NCBI GenBank assembly: GCA_023055355.1
Contig: JALJCS010000029.1
Span: 3,782,001-3,846,000, forward strand
Direction of reading: 5' to 3'
Source: Agelaius tricolor
Taxonomy: Eukaryota > Chordata > Aves > Passeriformes > Icteridae
Length of the DNA: 64,000 bases
Shown: one piece after another, positions 47,036-58,690 of the stretch
Layout: every line of letters starts with the position of its first letter
Numbering within the stretch: position 1 is the stretch's first letter
Made by a program: the position numbers and the translations under genes
The notes under the pieces: generated by a model
Database searches by the model: none
What the model was told of the DNA's origin: nothing
Seen by the model: only the letters and a program-made list of their open reading frames with translations

Positions 47036-50022
47036 TGTGCCACTCTCCCCGAACCTTTCCCTGCCTCTCATTCCCTGGGCATCTGCTTTTCCTCTGGGCT
47101 ATTTCTAGCCTTCCCCTGAGCCAGTCCTCACCACAGGGAGCACTGAGGCCTCCTCAGTGGCCTCCTCCATTGCTGTGGCCTCCCCTTTTCCCTGGTTCTG
47201 TGCCCAGGGCCCTGCCCACGGTGTGAGGCCTTTGCTTGGTGTGGCCTGCAGGAGCTGGGCTGGCTCCCAGGGCTCAGACTGGCAAAGCCAGGCCCAAGGG
47301 ACCAGGCTCAGGTCCCACAGCCCCTCAGAAAGGGACTGCCCAAATCTCAGCTGTGTGACCTTCCAGCCTGGAATCTGCTTGTCACAGCTTGGGAAAGAAA
47401 GGAAGCGATCAGAAAGGTTCTCTTTGCTCTGTGAAGATAAATGTGTCTTATTTCTGTCTTGCTGTAGCTTTATATAGTAATTATATCAACTACAGCTGAT
47501 CAAAGCATTTGTTAAAGAGAAAACTATCTCTCCTTTGCTTTTGTTACTGTTTGCAGCCAATTTGACAGGCTTTATATCTCTGACTACATTTTCTCTTATT
47601 TTCCACGCTTGATTTCTCTTTTTCTCTTCCTTCCCCCTTGTTGGCACCTGGCACATAGATGTATCGCCCTCCCCTCCTCCCCTTCCCCTTCCCCCTCTCT
47701 CCATCTGGCTTAATAAAAAGGTTTTTTAAGCCATCCCAGAGACTCTGGAGCAGCAGCAGTCGTGCAAGTGCTCAATCTACCTGGGCCTCGTGTTCTGGCA
47801 GAGGTGGGAGTGAGGTGGGAGTGAGGTGGTTCAGCCCAGCACGAGAGTGCCCAGAGCAGCTCCCCTCGCTCCTCACCTCTCCTGGTTTTCTATTTTCCGA
47901 CATTATTGTTTCTTCAGGTGTTTGTGAGGGTTTAACCTCTCATCTCAGAGTTTTTCATGAGACTGGCACGAATGGGCTGACCTTTTGTCCGAGCCATATC
48001 CACAAATCCCAGAAAGCACATCCTTGCTGCTGCTTTAATATTCTTTTTTCTTTTTTATTTCTTTTTTTATTTTTTTAAGATTCCTTCTTTTCTTGTTGAC
48101 TTTCCATCTTTCTTTAATCTCATTTAAAACCTCCCTCTCCTCCAGTGTCTGTACTCCTTTCTCTCTCTCTCTGTTATTGGCTTTATGGCCAAATGCTTTA
48201 ATTTATTTGCCATACAATATCTCTTTACCACCGTTCTGGGGATACAAATTGTTTGAAAGACGTTCCAATAATATCCAGGCTTGGCACATCTGTTTGTCAG
48301 TGCAGAGCTTTTCCAGCTCAGCCGCTCAGGGATGGGTAGGAGGAGGGTATTTTCCTCTGCTTGAGCAACTGGGGAGATTAGATGTAATTACCTGGGCTAA
48401 AACTTAGCTGGGATTGGAATTCCGAAGACAAAATGTCTTGGGAAGCTGCTCCTTCTCCAATATCAGCGCTGTGGTATTGACATCAGCCAAAATTATTTGT
48501 ACCCTGGTGCTGGTTAGTGACAAATTCACTCCTTGCACAAGAAAAGGCTTGAATTGGTAACTGGGGGAAGAGTTCTTGGTCAAAATAGGGCTCCGAGTGG
48601 GGCATTTGTGTTCAGGCTGCAGGGGCTGATTGGGAATTTGTTGATGGGGTGGGGTCTGGCTCTATTCCTGATGACAAGAGTGTGGGTGCTCCAGTGGCTT
48701 TGCACAAAGATCACAGCAGCAGCAGCAGGGACAGGAGCTGTCCTTATACCTGTTCCCAGCTGGGAACAGAGCTGCAGAGGGGACAATGGCATGGCTGGAT
48801 TTGCAGAGGGTCTCCAGCAGCCTCAAAGGTGATTTATTCCTGCTGATGCCTTTTAGCTGTGAGAACCTCAGTGATGTTAGCACCATGCTCTAACCAATTC
48901 TAGCCCAGCTGCCTTGGGCTGGGCTGGGGGTAGTGCTGTTAAATCCCCTCCGTGCTTCAGGCAGGCAGCAATTGCCTCCCCCATGGTGTTTTTAGCTCTC
49001 CTTATCAACGTGCTTCATAACTCCTAATGTACATTGATTGCTGTCTATTCCTCTTTTATTTTTGTGTTATGCTTGATTGCTGCTTTAGCAATAAGAATAG
49101 GGCTTTTAGCCAAAATTGTCTTTTTTGGATTGTGGAGTCCTGACTTTTTGGCTCTCTAATAAGTTTTGTGTTACGAGCCCACATTTCTCTGTTGACACTT
49201 TTCCTTCCAGCCAATTTCTCCCATAATTTTCCCCCGCGTTGGAAATGAGTCCTTTTGAAGCCCTGAGTATATATATTACTGATTGGGGCAAGCCTTTATT
49301 ATCCATTGTGAATGTAATCAGGTCCTCATCACTAGTTTCTTGATAATCACTGAGCACCAGTTCAGTCATTAATTTCGTCTTTATCCATCATGTCTTCTTT
49401 CCACGTTATTTGCTAAATAGCTCGGACGTGATTGCGCCACTTGGCATCTGAGCTTGTAACTCTTTGCTTTCTTAATGTGTTTACATTGTCAGGGTAATGC
49501 TGTCCCTGCTGCTCAGGTCTGGGGGATTTTACTGTGAAGGATGCTCAGGCAGCTCCAGCAGGGAGGAGATGAATACTCCTTTGTTGGGTCATCACCATCA
49601 AAGGTCTTTAGGACCCTGAGGTTTCAGTCGTGCCTTGCCTGTGAGCTCTAATTTGTTATCTCCCCAAATCAAGCTCCTCAGAGTGTTTGTCTTCCCCCTG
49701 GTTTGTAGCAGGGTGTAGAAATTCATCCTGGTGTGTGGTTTCCCTCCGAGGTCTCTGCTGCTCAGGTTGATCCATATGTATCCAATAGATCAAAGAGATC
49801 AAAAGCTCTAAATGTAGGAAAATAAATGGATTATAGGAAAGGTGGCCCGGTTGTTCTGATCACTTGGTAATGCCAATAATATCTCCTCACTTCTTGTCAA
49901 AGAGATTTTCCAGTTCTTGCTGCCTCTGGGGAACTCCTGTGACATGGATGGATGCAAGGGGGGATCGAGGGAGGGAGGAGTGGATGGAGAAGCAGAGGGT
50001 GAAAGGCTGCTTTGGGTGGTAA
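47036..50022. other. Intron: unique DNA
   Basis: No exon or transposon is recognised. A pyrimidine-rich run lies at about 47665-47705 and a T-rich run at about 48035-48080. The stretch 49000-49500 is AT-rich, repeat-free and may contain conserved regulatory DNA. Confidence 0.4.
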
Positions 50023-50178
50023 TTCATAGAATCTCAGAATGGTTTGTGTTAGGAGGGACCTTGAGGTTCAGTCCTACCTCCTGCCATGGGCAGAGACCCC
50101 TTGCACTATCCCAGGTTGCCCCAAGCCCTGTCCAACCTGGCCTTGGACACTGCCAGGAATGGGGCAGCACCAATTGGT
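50023..50178 (-). mobile_element. CR1 LINE 3' fragment, minus orientation
   Basis: Reverse-complement CR1 terminus: cagaatggtttgtgttagga, then cctcctgccatgggcagaga, then a ccctgtccaacctggccttg gacactgccagg stretch. Confidence 0.92.
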
Positions 50179-51077
50179 TTGCTCACTGACCAATCTTAGC
50201 ATTTGTGCCCTGCTCGTTTTTTTTGGGGTACCCTCATTAAACTACCACCCCCTACAGATTGCAGGGGTTAATTAGCCAAGACAGGGCTTAGTCCTGCCAT
50301 GCTCGTAACTTCTGGTGCCCAAACCAGCTTCTTACACCTGTCCCAAGCCTCTCCCTATTCCTTCTGCATTGTGCAATTTGGGACCCCTTCAGCACCTTTT
50401 GAGAAGGTTTTCAGACTCCTCTGAACTCTGCCAAGGGGAAGCTGAGGCTGCAGACACTAAAAACCCAAACTTCCAACTGCTGCTGATCCCTGCACCGGTG
50501 TAAAACGAGCTGAGGGATGACAGGGGCCTCAGGGGGGAAGACACGGTGACTTGCAGGATTGAGCTGAGCCCTGCAGACACCTCTGCTGCCCTCCTCCTCC
50601 TCCTCCTTCCCCAGCCAAGTGCTCTGCTAACATTTTTCCCTGACAAGCTGCCATGCTCCCTCCTGGCTGCTTCTGTCTCCTGCCTTCCCTCAGTCTGCAG
50701 GGATTGGGCATTTAACATAGGGAATGAGACTCTCCGTGATTACATTAGGCTCGTGAAAATTGGAAAAACAAATGCAAAAGGACTCTGAAATCTGTTTAAA
50801 GCCACAGGCTGGTTTTTCAGCCATGGGGGTTTGGAACAAACATCCCCAAAAGTGGTTTTTTGGTACTTCTCATTGTGCCCTGCTGGGGTGACAGTGGCTG
50901 TGACAATCATTCTGTTTTGGGGCGGCCAGTTTTGTGTCCCCACATTCTTGTTTGAGGCATTGGAATGTGGCATCAGGGCAGGTATCTGGGTGTGTTTTAG
51001 ACAGCACACAAGGTGCTGTATAAAAAAACAGCTCTGGTTTCGTTGCTTGGAGTGATGGAGTCAGCAGGATGCACTGG
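50179..51077. other. Intron: unique DNA
   Basis: No exon or repeat recognised other than a short CTCCTC run near 50590-50610. Confidence 0.4.
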
Positions 51078-51225
51078 GAGTTTTCACAGAGTCCTACAAT
51101 GGTTTGGGTTGGAAAGCACCTTGTGGATGGATCATTTACCTCCAACCCCCCTGCCATGGGCAGGGATCCACCTGCTTGATCAGGTTGCTCAGGGCATGTC
51201 CAGCCTGGCTTGGAGTTTTGAAGAA
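51078..51225 (-). mobile_element. CR1 LINE 3' fragment, minus orientation
   Basis: Seen as caatggtttgggttggaaag, a cccctgccatgggcagggat stretch and gatcaggttgctcagggcat, then gtccagcctggcttgg. Diverged copy. Confidence 0.88.
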
Positions 51226-53618
51226 TTTTGTTGTGTTGCCACTCAGATCAAGTTTCAATTTGTTCAAATTAATTTAACCAAAGCGTGGGGCTGTAAGTGG
51301 TGGGTACAGAGATCCTCAACTCCATCAGGGATCAGCAGAGAGAATCTCCAAGAGGAATTTATCCCAGCCTGTACCTATGCTCAGGAGAATTAGAACTCAT
51401 GCTGCAGGGTGACCTTAAAATGAGATTTTCTTTTGTCTTTCCCATTGGAAAGACAAATTCAGGAGGCAATGGATGCCACTGGATGGTGGCTGCAGGATAG
51501 GTGAAAAGCTCAGTGCCCTGCCTGCTAAAGGAGCAGCCTGGAAGCTCTCAGTGCATGGAAAACTAAGCAGCAAATGGATTTAAAAATTCTTGATTGTGTC
51601 CTTCTTGATAGTGTCCTTCTTCCTTCTAATGCACATCTTGTCCATCGTCACCTCTCCTGTTCTCACTCACAGTTTCAACTTTCCCTTCTCCAGAGGCATC
51701 AGCCCCTCTGGATAATGTGCCCTGACAGCTCCTCTTAGCAGAGCTTTCAGCCTCAGTGTGCAGGGCTCTGTGGAAATGGAAGAAAATCCACCTGGTAAAT
51801 GCTTCTATGGGCTGAAAACAAACTGCACTGAACACCCAGCCCAGGCAACTTCTGCAATTCCCAAAGCCAAGCAAAACCTCGAGGGGCTTAAAAATGAGCA
51901 GTGGCTGAGCTTTGGGATTTTCCTCCTATTTTCCTCCGCAGTTGTGGAAAATGAAGGATATTGGGAGATATTTTACCAAGAGGAAATCAGGGAAGTGCAA
52001 ATACATCCACTGGGGCTCCTTCCTCAGTCCATCCCCACCTCCCTCAGCCCTTCCAGAGCAGGGAAAGGGGTGGGAGATCTGGGAGCCCCTCGTGCTCTTG
52101 GCACAGGCACGGATGCTGTGCCAGGACAAGGACCTGTGCTCAATTCCAGCTGTGCCTCCAGGATTCCTGCTGTGCATCTCAGCTTTACCAAATCCCCATC
52201 ATTTCTGAAAAGATTAAAGCTGGGCTTTCCAAAATCCTATTTTTTGATAGTTTCTTTGCTTCCGCCCCCCACCTCCCTTTCTATTTTCTCTCTCCTCCTT
52301 CCCCCCACTCTTCCACCACTCTTTGCTGTCATCCATCTCTTGTACACACATGGAGAGGGTCCTTTCTGTTAGCCAAGCCTTTGGAGCTTCTTTTAATTTT
52401 AATTAGGGATGAGTGAAGGCAACAAAGGGATTTGTAAGGGGCAGCATCCGGCTGTAGGATGCTGGGTCCTGCTGGAGAAGGAGCTGGATATGTTCCACTT
52501 CTTTGTGTGCTTTACAATTTCTTCTATTGTTTTAGGGTAATATAATTTACTTTGTTTTAAATACAAGGGCTGCATAAACCGCCATCTGTATTATTTTGTG
52601 GACCCTGACATAAATTTCCATTATGGTGCTTATTAAAATGTCTCTTTAATGCCCAGAACATCGACAGCGCTTTGCAAATGTGTGGTTTTTCCCCACTGCC
52701 TTGTGAATTGACTGGATTTATCCCTGCCAGGAGTCTTTTGGAGGGTGATGCTCAGGGGGAGGGAGAATCTTTTTTATCTCATCCTGTTCAGTGAAGCTTG
52801 TGCCCCTCACAGGGGCTCCCAGGCCACCTCAGCGTGAGTAAAGTAGAGGGCAGCAAGTCCTGCTGGGACAATGCAGCCATGAAATGCACCAGGATTAAAA
52901 ACTGGAAAAGCTTTTATGAAATATATGTGTCTCTTTCTTTTCGCCCTGCCCCCAAAATCCAAATATTTCCTGCAAGTGCTGCTGTTTTATCAGAGCAGGG
53001 CTTTTCCTAGAAGAGATCTTTTTATTCTGCTCAGTGTTTGTGCAGTGTCTAGCCAGGCAAAGATCCCGTTCTCCATGTGTTCCTAGGCATCTTTCTAATA
53101 ACCGTGGTTAATAATGAATGACAACCATTAAATCACTTTAAATATGTACGAGCAGCACGATGGAGACCCTTGTTTCCCGGCACTGGTAATGCCAGTCAGG
53201 TGTGGATAAGCACGTTGCTCTCTTGTGCCACGGCCACAAAAGGGGGGGACCCTGTAGAGAACCGGGGTAATTTGCCTGCTTGTTGCTTTATTTAGCAGGG
53301 AAAATGCCTGGAAATGGAATCAGGAGACACATTCCCACGTGGGGGTCAGGGGGGCATCGGTTCATCGTGGCGCGGTGGGGATTATTTGAGGCGGCAGCTG
53401 CTCTGCCTCCGTGGGCTTCACCAGGGTAAAGCTCGTTTGTGGCAGCTTGATTCCTGCAGGCAGGAATAATCCAGATTAGAGGGACCTGCTGTGCTTATGG
53501 AAGCTGGTGAACAGCCAGCCAGGAAAGCCTCTGTGCCCATAAACTTGGTGTGTGATCAGGGGCTGTGCTACATCTGTCTAGAGATGGAGAGATAGCGGGA
53601 TGCAGAGTGTGTCCCTTC
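51226..53618. other. Intron: unique DNA
   Basis: No exon or transposon is recognised. The stretches at about 52480-52700 and 53040-53170 are AT-rich and repeat-free and could be conserved elements; unproven. Confidence 0.4.
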
Positions 53619-53624
53619 CATAGT

Positions 53625-54072
53625 TATTGATGCAGGGTGCCCCGGGTGGGGGGAATAATGTGCTCTGACTCCATGATTCAGAAGGCTGAACGAATGCTTT
53701 ATTAAGCTAGGTTTTATTACACTGATACTATATTAAAACTATACTAAAGAGATCCTACACTAAAGAGATACTATACTAAAAAGATACTAAAGAAAAACCC
53801 GTGGCTCTTTCCAGACAGTCACGACACAGCTTTGACCCAATCAGTCCAAACAACCATCATTGATGTCCAATTAACAAATCACTTTGGGTGAGCAATCTCC
53901 ATAACGCATTCCACATGTGCAGCAAGGAGCAGCAAGTAGAGATAAGAATTGTTTTCTCTTCTTCTCTGAGCTTCTCACTGCCTTCCCCAGGAAAAATCCT
54001 GGGAGAGAGAATTAGGAAAAATCCTGGAGAGAGAATTATGTCTCTGTCTGTTCAGAGAATGTGAATACCACA
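53625..54072 (-). mobile_element. Solo LTR of an endogenous retrovirus, 448 bp
   Basis: Flanked by a 6-bp duplication CATAGT (53619-53624 and 54073-54078). Read on the minus strand the element starts TGTGGTATTCAC and ends CCCTGCATCAATA, so the terminal CA appears changed to TA. Minus-strand AATAAA sites lie near 53699-53707 (gctttattaagc on plus). Inside is a local ladder of short direct repeats (about 53735-53790, actatactaaagagat types). A plus-strand ggaaaaatcctgg(g)agagag unit is also doubled at about 53992-54035. The 6-bp duplication fits ERVK-like elements; family name is inference. No proviral genes remain. Confidence 0.88.
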
Positions 54073-54078
54073 CATAGT

Positions 54079-57000
54079 CCCCACCTTCTGCCCTGATGTT
54101 GGACCATCTCCCCTGGCAGGATCCAAGGGATGCTTTAGCCCTGTCTCCTTGAGTCTGTATTGCCTCTGCTCCCACAAAATGGTTCTCTGCCTTTATCTGG
54201 TATTCTGCCTTCATCTCACAAATCTGCCAGTGTTGATGGCAACAGGATGAGGGACAGATTTTGGCAGAGCTGTCAAGACCCCTCCAAGGTTCAAGCAGCC
54301 GAGGGGGACACGTGTCCTGTTCCTTCTTACCCCAGGGAGGTTTGGCTGCCATCCCCATCAGGTGCCTCCAAACCCTCTCCAAGCTCCCTGCACCCCTCAC
54401 AGAAGGCAGTCCAAAAGGAATCAAACACTCCCTGTTGTGCCCACACCAGCACAAACAAGAGCAGAATTTGTTCCTCTCTGCTGCTCCTCATGTGGCTGAA
54501 GCAACCTCTGGGATTTTCCACTGCCCTGCACCTCGTCTGTCCCTCTCCTCTCCTGTCATCACACTCACCTGGTCCCAGCATCCTGCTGCAGTTCAAAGGA
54601 GCCTTTGGAACACAGGGATGGTGCCCAGATGCTTAACCCAGGTGCCTTTGGAGGTGTCACGCATTCCTGGGGAATTGTGGAATGACTGCACGGGGCTGGA
54701 GGTGGCAACAAGAAGCTGTTTCTGGCTGCTCAGTGGAGCACAATGACATGAAAAGCCTGTCCTGCTGTGACAAATTCCCCTGGTCATCATTGCTGACCTG
54801 CTGGGGTGGGGCAGGAGGAGGAATGCTGAAGCATGTCTGGGAAATGGGGAGGGAAGAGCATGAGTGTGGAAGAGGAGTGGATAAATTATTTAAGATACGA
54901 TCATTAGAGCCACGGGGGGAGGAAAAAGTAAATTTTATTGCCTTTTGCTTTGCTTGCAGTATTGAAAATAGGGGGAAAAAATCATTTGGGATCAAGCTGG
55001 AATTCAACCTTAGTAACTGACAGCTGAAGGGAAATAAGGGAATTGATGCTGGGTTTGACTGTTCTTCATTCAGTGAGAGTGGAGAAAAGCTTTGCTCAAG
55101 TCTTTTCCTAGTGAGACAGGCCAGGAGGCCAAGGGAGCAGCAGAATCCTTTGGGATTGGGCTGGAGAGGTCTGCTCCTGCTGCTGTTCTTGGTTGGGAAA
55201 ATCAGAGAGGAGAGAAGGGCAAACTCTTATTGCCCCTGCTCTGGATGGCACCTCAGGCTTTGCATGGACAAATCCCACAGGTTTTGGGCAGCATCCTGAG
55301 GCATCCCCCTCCCCTGGGATCAGGTTTGGCAGCCACTGCCTTCATCCCTGCTCTGGGATTCTGGTGGGATTCTCTTCCCTGAGTCATGTAGCTGGCCTGG
55401 ATTTCTCCTTTCTTCCCCCGAGCCATGGTGGCAATGTCCTAGTGGGACCTGTCTCCCTTTGCTGGGATGAAGCTGCTCCAATCTCCCAAATAGAACATGA
55501 TGCTTCTTCCCAAGCCCTGGCAGAGGTGATGCTGAAGGCTCTGGACAAGTGCTTTTATAGTCTTTTAAGATTTCCAGAGCCACTCTTGGAGGGCCGTTAA
55601 GACCTTCGGCTGGTGATAATTGGATTTGTAAGACAGTGCAACATGTGATAAAGTGCTCTTGTTGGACAGGATCCCAGTTTTCTTCTATCATTCCTATTAA
55701 TGTGATAAATGTCGCTGTCTCAGCTGATAGGGCCGTGTTGGATAATAAGATTGGAATCAGCTTTGATTTCTCCAGCTCAGTTCTGCATCACGGCTCGGCA
55801 AGAGCAGGCAGGAGAGACCTGGCCGAGGTGCCCGTGGCTGAGGTGGGGGTTTGTGTCCCTTCACTCCACACTGATCCCTGGCTGGCAGCACAAGAGGCAA
55901 GGGGATGCATCTAAGGCAGCGGCTGCAAGCCTTCAAAGCCTTCAGCATGGAGTGGGTGAGGAAGATGGCCTTGGAGGAGCTGGAGCAGAGGCTTGGATGT
56001 GTCAGGCGGTGAAACTTCTCCTAATTAAAGCTGATGGCAAACAAATGCGGGAGTGGGAGGACAGCTGGGAAGCACGAGTCCAATTTGGAACTGAGCAGCT
56101 GTGAAATTGGACCCACTGACCACAGCTGGGGCTGGGGGAGGAGGGAATCAGGACTGGGAGAAAACCATTGTGGCTATAGGTGATCTTACTACTCCCTGCA
56201 TGTCTTGATGTACCACAGCCTATAGGACATCCTACTTTGCTCCTTGGGAGCTGTCCAGGTCCTGGACTGTGGATGAGTAGAGGGAGAGGTGGCACTTTGG
56301 TGGCCCAGTGTGCTCCATCTTCTCTACCACGGTGCTGCTAGCCAGAATGGACAAAATCTTTCCTCCAAGGCATTGAGCTGAGGCAGAAAGAGGGGGCAGA
56401 GTGAGGTTTTTCCATGTCTGACCTCCAACAGGCTGGAGAATTAATGGCTACCCTTTGTGTGCCTAGATAAGAGAGGTCTTTTACAATCAGTCTCCTAAGC
56501 TGGAGATGTTTTTCCCCTGTCCTTCTCTTTGTGTCTGTCCATTTCATTCCTCTGAAGATGTGCTGTGCTTCACTGGCTCCTCAGGAATGGGATGTGTGTG
56601 CTGGGGAGGATAATGCTGCAGCAGCACTCCAGTGTGGGTGAGCAGTAAATAGTTATGACATCCTGCTCATGGCTTTCTGCAGGACTTGTGCTTTTTCTTG
56701 CTAAACAAATGCCAAATGAAGCTGCCTTCCTCTTGGAGGGTGGTTTGAAGAGGCAGCTGGAGGCACCAGCCTTTGAAATTAGGTGGCAAACTGAGCTGCT
56801 GTCTCTTTCTGCTTGATATTTCGTGCAAGATGAGGGCAGCAGGAGAAGAGCTCTGTGTCCAGCCTCCTGCCTGCTCCTCTCAGAGTGCTTGGCCCTGCTT
56901 CCAGCTGTGGCTGGGGCCAGGGAGCTGCTCCCAAGCCTTAAAACCTCACTGAGGTTTGGTGTGGAGGGAGGCAGTGGCCAGAGAAAGTCATTAAACACCC

Positions 57001-57854
57001 CCTGTGTTTGAAGCTGGATTTGCCGGCCGTGCAAGCAGAAATCACAGCGCTGTGAGGCTGCTGCAGGGATCATCCCAGGGTTATTATCCTCAGGTTCCCT
57101 TTCTCAGGGAGCAGCTGCACTCAAAGGGAGAGAGGAGCACACACTGTTCAAAGAGCCAGGCAAAGTACCCTGGGCCTGCTGAGCCCTGCATTGGTAAATG
57201 TTATTTCCCATCTTCATTGACTTCCTGGCGTGTCCTTTCCACTGGCTCTGATTGCTGCCTCTCCCACCCTGAAAGCTGGGTTTTGTCCTTTTCTGTGATT
57301 GCTTTGATCTATACAACACACAGAAAAAAAAATGGGGGGAAGCCAGCAGGCAGCAATGAAGAAAATCAAAATTAAAGAGAAAAAGTATTCATAAATAAAT
57401 ATTTCCAGGCCCTGAATGATCTGCCCTGTTTGTGCCACTTGCAGCTTGGAAGGGAAGCATTTGAGAGCTTGATCTGAAGCTGAGCAGGGTCAGGAAGGAT
57501 GCAAAGAGCAAGAATTGCAGCAAACTGCTCCTGTTCTGGGATTTGGGAGGTGAACTGTGCCCAGAGGATTTGTTTTAGTCCTTGGGAGAGATCTGTTGAG
57601 TCTTGCAAAGGCCCCAAGAGCTGCTAGGGAGAACAGAGGACTTGGCAGCATCAGCGTGGTCTGATGTGTGTTTGTGGTAGGAGCTATAAGACTGAGAGAG
57701 GAAATTTTACCTCTCCCTCCTCATCTGGTGGAAGGTGGGTACATATCTCAGACATCCCATGGTCCTGCTCTGTCACAACAGGGCAGCCAGCAGGATTTGG
57801 AGTTTGGATGTGCGTGGCATTTTACTTGGTTGTGGTTTTGCCTTGTCCAAGGAG
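54079..57854. other. Intron: unique DNA
   Basis: No exon, transposon or tandem repeat is recognised in this stretch. Confidence 0.4.
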
Positions 57855-57879
57855 ATCAGGGAAAGGTTCTTCCCCTGAG
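57855..57879 (+). mobile_element. CR1 fragment, left of the LTR insertion
   Basis: agggaaaggttcttcccctgag is the CR1 segment that normally continues into ccgagggtgctggcactgcc. That continuation is found at 58504, beyond the LTR, so this is the upstream piece of one CR1 copy split by the insertion. Confidence 0.65.
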
Positions 57880-58503
57880 TGTAGGAGCATCGGGGGTAGG
57901 ACGGACAGGATGGAGACGAGAGATCTCTGCAGCCAGGGCTGGAACTTGGGGTTTATTGCAAAGGGCCTGGGTGCAGGGCCCTGCTGGGAGCTGCCAGGCA
58001 CAGCTCAGAGCAGGACTGAGAGAAGAGAGGGGGAGAGAGGATGAGAGGGTGAGAGAGTAAAAGGGGTAAGAGGGTAAAAGACAAGAGCTAAGAGAACAAA
58101 GTTCCTGTTACAATACCATAAATCATCTTCTGTGTTGAATATTCTGATTCTCACTAACCAGTCTAGTCCAAGATACAAATCCTACAGCATTTCCATACAG
58201 CCTATAAAAATCATTATATTACCACACTGTGTTACATTTTAAACCCTAAAAACTCCTCTTTGGGCCCCTTCTGCCAAGCTGTAGGGTCTGCTCTGCCCCT
58301 TGGGCCTGTCTGCAAGCAGAGGGTGTTGTTCCATCAAAAGGGGATCACCTTCAGCCAGCCACACCATTGTTTTCCAGTTGTTCAGTAACTGAGGGATCTC
58401 AAAGCTTGCTTTCATTTCAATCTCACTTATAGTTACTATATTCTCAAAATCTTTTGCCAGGCAATCACATTGATAAGGCTTTCCTGTTTCATCTTCCCCA
58501 ACA
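57880..58503 (-). mobile_element. Solo LTR, 624 bp, nested in a CR1
   Basis: Plus-strand ends are TGTAGGAGCATC and CTTCCCCAACA (TG...CA). The flanking 5-bp duplication is CTGAG (57875-57879) and CCGAG (58504-58508), one mismatch. Minus-strand AATAAA is visible as ggtttattgca near 57950-57960, so the LTR is antisense to the gene; on the minus strand it begins TGTTGGGGAAGATGAAAC. A purine-rich GAGA stretch lies at about 58015-58080. The 5-bp duplication fits ERVL-like elements. It must be younger than the CR1 it interrupts. Confidence 0.88.
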
Positions 58504-58690
58504 CCGAGGGTGCTGGCACTGCCCAGGCTCCCCAGGGAATGGGCACGGGGCTGCCAGAGCTGCAGGAGGGGTTGGACAGCGCTCTCAGAGACAGGGTGGG
58601 GTTGTTGGGGTGTCTGTGCAGGGCCAGGAGTTGGATGTGGTGATCCCTGTGGGTCCTTCCAGCTCAAATTCTGTGATTTATGTTTGGATC
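58504..58690 (+). mobile_element. CR1 LINE 3' fragment, right of the LTR insertion
   Basis: Continues the CR1 interrupted at 57879: ccgagggtgctggcactgcc, caggctccccagggaatggg, a ggttggacagcgctctcaga stretch, ggggtgtctgtgcagggcca, and the terminus tgggtccttccagctcaaat followed by tctgtgattt. Confidence 0.9.

Noticed and set aside
46182..47071. Overlapping open frames of 75-191 codons on both strands
   Set aside because: They are translations of the 46/53-bp repeat. Unit lengths are not multiples of 3, so all frames show the same peptides in rotation, which is not coding behaviour.
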